A stretch of DNA of 15,491 nucleotides from Gonium pectorale (Eukaryota; Chlorophyta; Chlorophyceae; Chlamydomonadales; Volvocaceae): NCBI GenBank assembly GCA_001584585.1, contig LSYV01000024.1:1434574-1450064 (forward strand), in the 5' to 3' direction. The notes under the pieces are model-generated. The model was not told where the DNA came from, did not search any database, and saw nothing but the letters and a program-made list of their open reading frames with translations. Positions 8,801 through 15,491 of the stretch are shown in pieces. How positions within the stretch are numbered: position 1 is the first letter of the stretch; every line of letters begins with the position of its first letter. Both the position numbers and the translations under genes were made by a program.

Positions 8801-10856
8801 GCGAAGCAGCCATCGGCGCCGCAGAGGCGGCTGGCACCGACTCGCGCCACGGCAGCGGCGGCAATCTGCCACGCGACGGCGCTCGCGCCTCCACCGCCAC
8901 GGCAGCCGCCGCGCCGGCTCACCAGCTCCGTGCCTCGGCGCCGCTGCCGCCGCTGGGACTGTGCGCGCAGCAGCAGCAGCAGCAGCAGCCCGGCCTCGCC
9001 GCCGTCGCGGTCGACAGCGGCGCAGCCATCAGCTCCGTGACTTCCCCATGTTGCGTCACGCGGGAGAGCGGCGCCTTGTGGTCCGTCAGCGAGGAGGAGC
9101 TTCGGGCCACCCGCAGCTCGGGAGGCGCGCTGTATATCAGGAACGCCTCGGGCTGGTGCAGCAGCAGCGGTGGCGGCGCTGTGGCGGCGCTCCCCGTTGC
9201 CGCCGAGCCCCTCGGCAGCATTGCCGTGAGTCACGTGGCCGCCCTCGAGGCCGGCGCTGCCGTGGTCCGTGAGGCAGCCCCAGAGGAGGGCCTCGGCGTT
9301 AGCGGCACGAGGGAGGGGGAGGCTGACAAGTGCGCTGCTTGCGGGTCGGATGCCGAGTGGCCCTCCGCATGTTGTGGCTTGGGCGTCGGGCTGGCCCCGG
9401 GCTGCAAGGGTAGCGACACGAACGTGCCTGGCGCGCAGATTACCGGCGCTGCCATCACCGCTGCCACCGCCACTGCCACGGCCGGGGTGCAGGCGGCACA
9501 GGAGGGGCGGCTGGAGGGCTATGGCAGCATGGCTGCGATGGTCCACGCCACGGCCGGCACGGCCTCCTCGCTCTCCAAGAGCGGGTCCCCCATACAGCTG
9601 TCCGTACGGCGCTCAGTCGAGTGGGAGTTGGGCCCTACTCCCATGCCCGCCGTACCGGGCCGTACCGAAGCCGCGAGCGAGCCGGCGGTACTGTCGCCGG
9701 CTCCGGCCGCAGCCGCTGCTACCGCTGCTGCTGCTGAGGGCGGCGGCAAAGGATTCCGAAGCGCCCTCGACAGAGAGGCTGGCCGAGAGCTCGCAGCGGG
9801 AGCAGACAAGGGTGGTCCGGAAGGAGCTGCCGCCAGGTCACCTGCAGCGGCCACACGTTTGGCGGCAACGGCATCGCCGACCCCGCCGGCGTCGGCCCGC
9901 AACCCCCTACCGAAGGCCACCCTCCGCCGCTTCCGCTGCCTCCGCCGCCACCGCAGGAGCGCCTGCCCGCGACGCTGCGGCGGCCCTGCCTGGTCCAGCG
10001 CCTTGCGTCGTGCCTGGCCGCTGCTGTGTGCCTCGCGCCGGTGGACGTCCAGGCGCCGCGGGCGCCGCGTCGGGGCAAATCGCAGCCGCCGTTAATGTCA
10101 GTATCACAACGGAACCAGCCAGCGGCGCGTGCTCCCGCGGCGGCGGCGGCGGCCCCTCGGGCTGACGCCGCCGGGGACAGCCCCTCGGCCGGATGTGCCC
10201 AGGCGCCGTCGCGCGCCGTCGCGCCAGCGCCGCAGTGGCAGCCGACGGCCGCTGGCGAAGACAGCAGCCACCGGCAGCGCCACGAATCGCCGCCGGCCCT
10301 GCCATCGAGCAGCGCCATGCGGCCACTGCAGCCTCCGCTGGCGGAGGGCCTCTGCGCCAAGTTGAGCCTTCCGGCACGCGTCATTGCCGCGCGAGGCCTC
10401 GCCAACTTTGGCAACACGGGTCAAAGGCTGGTGGCGCCGCCGCGCCGCGCCGCCGGGACGGGCCGGTTCACGCATGGCAGCGGCCGTGGCGCTGCCGCTG
10501 CGGCCGCCGCCTCAGCCGCGCAGGCGGCCAGCACCCCTGGCCCGCCGGGAGATGCCACCCGTACCCACGGTGGCGGTGCCCCGCTGCCAGGCAGCGTCGA
10601 GGTGGTCACCGTTATGGCGCTGTTGGCGGCGGTGGCGTCAGAGGAGGAGGAGGCCCATATCAAAGCGCGTTCACCGGCAGCTGCAGCGGCTGGCCGGGCC
10701 AGGGGCGCGGAGCGGACTCGGGCGCATGCACAGGCGGAGGAGGTGGGATGGCAGGAGACAGCGGCTGGGCCCGCGGAGCCGCACTTGCAGCGTCCCTCCG
10801 TACCGGCGACGGAGGCCCGGCAGTCTCCGGTTGTGGAGATTGCGATCTATGCCTAG
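5854..10856 (+). CDS. CDKL-type cyclin-dependent-kinase-like Ser/Thr kinase with long C-terminal tail (8 exons)
   Basis: Exons are 5854-5879, 5942-6065, 6225-6365, 6499-6597, 6859-7197, 7507-7600, 7786-8105 and 8512-end. The seven introns are 62-406 nt with consensus ends, and their phases agree throughout. The start is ATGGCG at 5854; a second in-frame ATG at 5869 is the alternative. Motifs: loop DEGAHG (residues 18-23), K40 in YCVK, LRE with E58, HRDVKPAN (133-140), LCDFGFAR with D211, SQY 231-233, YRAPE to 243, [20 protein letters not shown], and DPTRRPT near the domain end (about 417). The blocks [16 protein letters not shown] and KLCDFGFAR point to CDKL rather than CDK or MAPK. CDKL kinases in relatives control flagellar length or assembly, so a ciliary role is inference. 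About 60 residues (144-204) are inserted between the catalytic loop and DFG. The tail is rich in Ala, Gly, Gln and Ser. Its frame stays open to TGA at 10093-10095, but coding signal shifts frame near 9735-9745 and again near 9840-9860, then runs to TAG at 10854. I extend the gene there, giving about 1,160 residues, or 908 if it ends at 10095. Confidence 0.85.
8251..8300. repeat. AT-only palindromic/direct repeat block inside kinase intron 7
   Basis: About 50 bp made almost wholly of A and T sit in very GC-rich surroundings. A 17-bp direct repeat TATAAATTTTATAAATT lies at 8259-8275 and 8283-8299, 7 bp apart. A perfect 14-bp palindrome TTATAAATTTATAA is at 8267-8280. It falls in the 406-nt intron 8106-8511, so it is transcribed but spliced out. 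It could be a relic of a small mobile element or a DNA-unwinding or matrix-attachment type sequence; no target-site duplication was seen. Confidence 0.8.
8968..8988 (+). repeat. CAG x7 trinucleotide run encoding polyglutamine
   Basis: Seven uninterrupted CAG codons in the frame of kinase exon 8 give Q534-Q540 in the low-complexity tail. Length variation between strains would be expected. Confidence 0.9.
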
Positions 10857-11091
10857 GCAAGGCCGGTGGCGGCGTTGTTTTGGGACTGGAGAGAGAGGGC
10901 TGGAGAGCGGGTGTGTGTATATGGTGCGCGGCTCTTGAGAGAGTGAGTGGCGTCCGCCGAATGCGCCCGTCTGGGCACCCAGCTGGCCAGGGCAGGAGCC
11001 GGGTAGGCTATGGGTAACACGGACAGCTCGGGTTTGCTGGCTGCGAGTGCGAGGGGAGTGGCCGGGAGAGGACCGGGCTGGAGAGAAGCTA
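10857..11091 (+). other. Probable 3' UTR of the kinase gene
   Basis: The 235 bp between the TAG at 10854-10856 and the TGTAA word show no coding signal that continues the protein. The length suits a volvocine 3' UTR. If the protein instead ended at 10095, the 3' UTR would be about 1 kb and would contain clearly coding-like sequence, which argues for the later stop. Confidence 0.5.
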
Positions 11092-11096
11092 TGTAA
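11092..11096 (+). terminator. TGTAA polyadenylation signal, kinase gene
   Basis: TGTAA is the standard poly(A) signal word in Chlamydomonas and Volvox genes. This copy is on the coding strand, 236 nt after the stop at 10856. Cleavage would be expected some 10-20 nt downstream. Confidence 0.6.
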
Positions 11097-13804
11097 TGTA
11101 TGTGCGGCAGCAATATGCTGGGAGTGCGTGGTGTACAATTTAGTTCGTGGGCGCCACAGTGCGGCACGGGACCAGCGAACCCGTGCAGGCTGCGGGGTTG
11201 TGTGGTGTACGTGGCTACGGTTGGTTGGGCGGGCAGGTGGAGGGAGGTGCAGGTGGGGCATCGCAAGCTAGCTCGTCTGCGCAAGCATCCGCCTGATGGG
11301 CGGGGCGACGCGGGTCAAAAAGGACGAGGGCGTCTCCGGGAGCGGAAAGTGGAAGGCAGCGGGTCTGGTTACTTGCGTTAAAAATGAGCGACGGCGAATC
11401 GTGAGAGCGCACACATGCGCGCAACTCACGTGCGCAAACCGCGAAAGCGGGGCCGAGGCGCGATGGGAGCGCGATGGGAGCGCGATGGGAGCGCGATGGG
11501 AGCGGGTTGCACTGCATGGCCGGGGGGGGGGGGGATGCTCGTGCATATTGCTCGTGCGTGGGACAACCGCGGAGCTCGTGGGACGAGCGCAAAGTGCCCA
11601 GCTCGACAGGCTCGGCAACTTTGTCCTTCTTTGTCTTCGGAGTACCCGTACTCGGGGACACATTGTTTTGACGAGGGTCGTTATCAGCGATGGACAGATG
11701 ACCCACGGGTCGCGTGCGTGCAAGGGGTACGACCCTTATAATTGCGGGACCTGCCTCGCAGCTTCCCAAGGGTGGCGAGATTATTTGTTCGACAATGGAA
11801 CGGCCGGGTCTCCTGGCTCGGCTGCGGAAAGGTGTGGTGCACACCCTGAACCAAGCGAAAAACACGAAGCGGCCTTGAGTGGGCAGGTCTACCCTGATTT
11901 GGAGTGGCCCTCCCTGCGCCGTCGAGTGAAGGCGCATGGCACCGCAGTAACAGTGCGATGCTGCATGCTGCTGATCAAGCTGGTGAGATAACACAGCACA
12001 CAAAAGGGTGAGATGCTGTGTGCTGCGTACACGCCCGCCTCCCTGTGTGTGTGCATTCTGAGTGATCAGGACCACGTGAGTTATGCTGCATGCGGTGGAA
12101 CCACGGACGAGTCAGTCGGCTCATACAAGCGCCATCATGATTCTTTTTGTTTCATGTCACTTTATTGGCATCGCACACGGTGTGGTGCTGGGGTCGTGTC
12201 TGCAAGGACGCGCGTGCATGGTGCGGTTGCATTGTACGGCGGGACACATTCGACTGTGTTGTACGGAGCGCCCTCCGTGTACGCGCGGACGCACCCTTAG
12301 CACGGTCTTGATGCGCGGGCCCGTCGATAGCGGTTTGAGTTGTGCGTCATCTTCGGTCTGCAGGCGCCCTGGGCGCATACCGTGGCGTGCACGACACAAC
12401 GTTCGCACTCGCCACCCGACTAGAATGCCTTTAGAATGCATTTCTTGATTTCTATTTGGGGTTTGGATGGCCGTGTCAATGGTGCCACAATTGCCGCGTA
12501 GCTTTGCGCTCTCGCTGTACATGGGGATGTATCCCTACCTTAATGTGTGTGGCACGCACGCAGACAGGCCTGCACCAGATGGTTGCGATGTGGGGGGGGG
12601 GTCTGCGTGAGAATGTGTTTGCAGGGACACCCGTACACGAAATGGGCGAGCCAGGCATGTCCATGCGCCGTTCGTGTTCAACGCCTATTCGTTCGTGCGC
12701 CTGCGGAGCATAAGGGATGGAGCTGCCGGAAGGCAGCACTTCACTGCGGAGTGGGGAGGACGTGCATGGCGACGGAGACGCACTGACGCTTGTGTGTTTC
12801 ACCGGGGTAGGACGTGCCGGAGGTCCCTCCTGCGCGTGGTAATAAGTAAAGGGACCGGTGGACGCCGTGCGCCTGTGTCTGCTTGTGAATCCTGCATGCG
12901 GAAATATTCCTATTTGCGGCTCGGGGCGCTTATTTGCGCATCCACCCGAAACCCCCTTGACATTGCTCCCTTCGAGCCTTTAGGGCCCGTGTGCACTTCT
13001 CCTTCGCATACCATGCCTTGTACTCTCTCGTACCAAGGTGCACTACTGGAACGTCGCACCTTCAGGCGCTAATGCCCGCCGAGGTGGCTTTCCTTTTTCT
13101 GCTTTCTGTTTTTTTGCAAGCCAGTTTCTGCCCTGTCGTCGTGCCTTGCCCGACCTGCAACCGCCGGATGCGGGGGGGATAGGCGCCCGCGGATCCCAGC
13201 TCTGGGGTGTTCAGGTTCAGGGGGTTGACTCGACGTACGGGGGCGGCTGACTGGCCCTCAACCCTAGTTACATCGCTCGCTTGCAGGGCGCGCTATATGG
13301 CTTTTGTGCTCGCGAATGTGTTGCGGTGGGCGCGTGTCGGCCGGGCTCCAGCACGTCAATGCCGTGGCATACATGCCGCACACGGTCCAGATGCCTTGGC
13401 TTTGCCGTTCTTGGTCAAATCGTTATTGCGGTATTGCGCTTGTGTAACACAAGAACTGCCCCGCCCCGCTGCACGTCATTGTCTTTCTGTGCAGGTTTCT
13501 CTTTTTTTAGCACGCGTGGAGGCACGCCCGAGCCGAAGTACCGGTACGCAGCCGCTGCGGTCGGACAGCAGGGCCCTGCCCTACAGTGGAGCCCGCCCTG
13601 TTTGCACAAGCACACCGCCTTCAGCACAGCGACACACTGCTCCACGCCTGACTCACAGTCTGTCACTTGACACAGTAGCGGCTGCTGCTGCCGCTGCTTT
13701 TCGACGTGCCGTGCACAGGGAGCCCAACGTGCCGTACTCCTGGCGCCCCAGATACGGCATACGTCATACGGCTGAAGAATGTACGACGAACCTGTTGCGG
13801 TACC
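11097..13804. other. Intergenic stretch of about 2.7 kb, no convincing gene
   Basis: Overlapping long ORFs occur on both strands near 11215-12075, but neither shows family motifs or codon bias, and the + one runs through the 11-bp repeat. A short hairpin (CAGCACAC pairing with GTGTGCTG) lies near 11993-12026. Runs of G occur at 11522-11534 and near 12592-12601, and T runs near 13108 and 13501. A minus-strand TGTAA word near 13267-13271 could serve a minus-strand gene to its right. Confidence 0.5.
11462..11505. repeat. 11-bp tandem repeat, 4 copies
   Basis: The unit GATGGGAGCGC starts at 11462, 11473, 11484 and 11495. The first three copies are identical and the fourth ends in GCGG. It is followed 16 bp later by a G13 run at 11522-11534. 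Confidence 0.95.
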
Positions 13805-13997
13805 TCCAGGCCCGTGTCCAGGCCTTGGTAGTCCATGTGCACGGTCGGCTCCCCAGAGGGCGAGTGCTTGCGCCCAGGCCGTAGGGCTAGCCACGCCGTT
13901 CAACACACGTGACGCGAACATGCGGCACGCCAGTCGGCGGTGAGATTGTCGGCGGCGGCACACACCAGGCCGGCTTTATCATACACCCATTGTGCAC

Positions 13998-14164
13998 CCT
14001 GGCGCACCGCTGCACCGCCGACTGCAGCATGGCCGGGTCGCAGCCCGCCGCCACGGCATTCAGGACCCCGGCGCACCCGTCCCGGCCCAGGGGCGCCAGG
14101 CCGTCGGAGGGGGGCGATGGGGCCTTCGGGCCGCTGCTGCAGCAGCCACTCCGCCAGCTCCGGC
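13998..14164 (-). pseudogene. Coding-like exon fragment with internal frame change (unidentified protein)
   Basis: After an acceptor GGGGGGCAG on the minus strand, the sequence reads PELAEWLLQQRPEGPIAP with strong GC3 codons. After the C6 run (G6 on +, 14109-14114) the coding signal continues in another frame as DGLAPLGRDGCAGVLNAVAAG and then CDPAMLQSAVQRCA. Possible donors are GTGCGC at 14007 or GTGCAC at 13997. A further coding-like piece, HSPSGEPTVHMDYQGLDTGLE, lies at about 13867-13805 and ends before GTACCG. The style recalls the large ankyrin-like families of volvocine algae (EWLLQQ, AAGCD), but I cannot assign a family. No upstream exon or start was found. It may be a decayed gene copy, or a real exon with a one-base sequence error in the homopolymer. 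Confidence 0.4.
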
Positions 14165-15106
14165 CTGCCCCCCCAGTGGCTCTGTATACGGTGTGAAAGT
14201 GGTGTAACTCAGCAAGGCTACGGCGACAGAGGCACGAATCGAGTTTGGCTCCAGGTTTGGCTTACAAGGCCTGCCGCTGTCTAGTCACTCGCCGTATGAA
14301 CTGGGTCTGCTAGCTGCGTAGTGCCCAAGAGCAGGACGAGACACCGCTCCCTCAGCGTATATGAGACACACACGCTCCTGTGTGACAATATAAAAGAACC
14401 GCCAACCGAACTGAATCCAAACTGAAACAACGCAGAGGGCAGCGCGCAGCAGCAACAGCTGTCAACGCGCAGGGGCTGTGTGTGTGACGTGTACGGTAAG
14501 CCTGACATGGCAGGGCCTTACGCACACAAGCACAACGTCACGCAACAAAGCAGCCATCCGCCACTTGCCAGCTGCAACACAGCGCCAAAGCCAGCTTAAC
14601 GAATGAGCCAGGGCCTGTATCGGCGGAGGGACATGTGCAGCATGCCACATCGCAGTGGCCCGATCGATGACACAACTGGTCAACTGGTCAACGACATAGT
14701 ACGACCAAAGCAAGGCCCTCGCCGCGAACGGGTGCGGAGAGGGCCCGTACGTGCACGCATCTTCCACACGTGCTTATCAATCACGGCAGGCTGCAGGCTG
14801 CCCAACAGACTCAAAGAGGGGCTGCACGAGGCTGCAGGCCACACGAGCCCATTGGCTCCCGGGCGACCCGCCACAGCAAAGTTGAGCACTCTCCTGCTGA
14901 TGCCCTAACGGGCCGCGAGCGAGGCCAGGACATACAAGAATACCGTGAGCAACGATGCATAAGGGGCGCACCATGCAGTGCAGCAGTAGCAGCGACGAGC
15001 CAGGAAGTGGTTCGTTGGGAGCAGCGGGTATCGTTGAGGTCTGAGTTCGGCACTGAAGGGCGCGGTGTCCCGTTGGAAGACGGCTGCGCCTCTTAGCGCT
15101 ACGCAG
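14165..15106. other. Intergenic stretch, no supported gene
   Basis: It holds a TATA-like word TATAAAA at 14389-14395 (+), a minus-strand TGTAA word near 14263-14267, and an 8-bp tandem repeat CAACTGGT at 14673-14688. ORFs on both strands (up to about 140 codons) show no family motifs and no sustained codon bias. No start codon downstream of the TATA-like word opens a convincing coding region. Confidence 0.5.
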
Positions 15107-15190
15107 ATGCGTATGCCCATCCATGCCCATTCGTATCCCCATGCCCATGCGTATCCTCATGCCCATCCATGCCCATGCGTATGCCCGTGC
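15107..15190. repeat. Degenerate 6-bp tandem array (CCCATG/CGTATG type)
   Basis: About 14 hexamers repeat in register, mixing ATGCCC, ATGCGT, ATCCAT and ATCCTC forms. On the minus strand it reads as Met/Gly/Arg-rich peptide, which is a by-product of the repeat. It is not a telomeric repeat: the known Chlamydomonas telomere word TTTTAGGG is absent. Confidence 0.8.
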
Positions 15191-15270
15191 ACATGTTGCC
15201 AACAGAAAGCTCCGTGCGCACCTAACGCACGCAAGACACGCAATGCAGGCAGGATGAGGTGCGCCGCACG

Positions 15271-15491
15271 CACACGGCGATCACGCGACGCCCGCACGCA
15301 CGCACACGGCGATCACGCGACGCCCGCACGCACGCACACGGCGATCACGCGACGCCCGCACGCACGCACACGGCGATCACGCGACGCCCGCACGCACGCA
15401 CACGGCGATCACGCGACGCCCGCACGCACGCACACGGCGATCACGCGACGCCCGCACGCACGCACACGGCGATCACGCGACGCCCGCACGC
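15271..15491. repeat. 32-bp tandem array, about 7 near-perfect copies, truncated at right edge
   Basis: Units start at 15271, 15303, 15335, 15367, 15399, 15431 and 15463 with CACACGGCGATCACGCGACG and then a CGCACGCACG-type tail. I see no differences between copies. The last is cut after 29 bp by the window end, so the true array is longer. There are no unique spacers and no coding frame of interest. Confidence 0.95.

Noticed and set aside
11215..12075. Long minus-strand ORF (286 codons) and overlapping + ORF (231 codons)
   Set aside because: Both run through the 11-bp repeat and G13 run, show no family motifs and no sustained GC3 preference; long chance ORFs are expected at this GC.
13207..13884. 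Plus-strand ORF of 225 codons
   Set aside because: Composition is typical of random GC-rich frames, and it overlaps the better minus-strand coding-like pieces at 13805-13867.
14389..14600. TATAAAA word as the promoter of a + strand gene
   Set aside because: No downstream ATG opens a coding-like region; the first ORFs are short and lack codon bias.
15271..15491. CRISPR-like array
   Set aside because: Units are contiguous and identical with no unique spacers, and the rest of the window is clearly eukaryotic.
1..15491. tRNA or rRNA genes, transposase or reverse transcriptase domains
   Set aside because: I looked for tRNA-type internal promoter words and mobile-element protein motifs on both strands and saw none that hold up; only a computed search could exclude them fully.

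Overview
The window looks like nuclear DNA of a volvocine/chlamydomonadalean green alga. The evidence is very high GC with GC-ending codons in the exons, many short introns whose donors are GTGAGT, GTGCGT, GTGCGC, GTGGGT, GTACGT or GTAAGT, a TGTAA polyadenylation word after the large gene, Ala/Gly/Gln-rich low-complexity protein tails, and abundant minisatellites. This is eukaryotic DNA, so the genes are split, and I rebuilt them from splice sites, phase and family alignment. No species can be named from the sequence.

Layout. Positions 1-182 are the end of a 29/33-bp minisatellite that runs off the left edge. A MORN-repeat protein gene is on the minus strand (two exons found, 1327-1307 and 1161-964; its 3' part was not found). 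It is divergent from a complete three-exon NHP2 gene (1752-2775, + strand), an H/ACA snoRNP protein of the L7Ae family. The two share a 424-bp promoter region. About 3 kb with no convincing gene follow (2776-5853). A large + strand gene (5854 to about 10856) encodes a CDKL-type, CDK-like Ser/Thr kinase in eight exons. All catalytic motifs are present. There is a roughly 60-residue insertion before DFG and a long low-complexity C-terminal tail in which the coding signal changes frame twice. A TGTAA signal lies at 11092.

The right third (11.1-15.5 kb) is mostly intergenic. It holds an 11-bp repeat next to a G13 run, a coding-like minus-strand exon fragment (about 14008-14164) broken by a frame change in a homopolymer, a degenerate hexamer array, and a near-perfect 32-bp tandem array that runs off the right edge.

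Function. NHP2 acts in nucleolar rRNA pseudouridylation and telomerase RNP assembly. CDKL kinases and many MORN proteins act in cilia or flagella in related algae, but nothing in the sequence links these three genes in one pathway. I found no clear new biological system. The most unusual points are the kinase's inserted segment and altered activation motif, the frame switches in its tail, and the AT-only palindromic block in its last intron.
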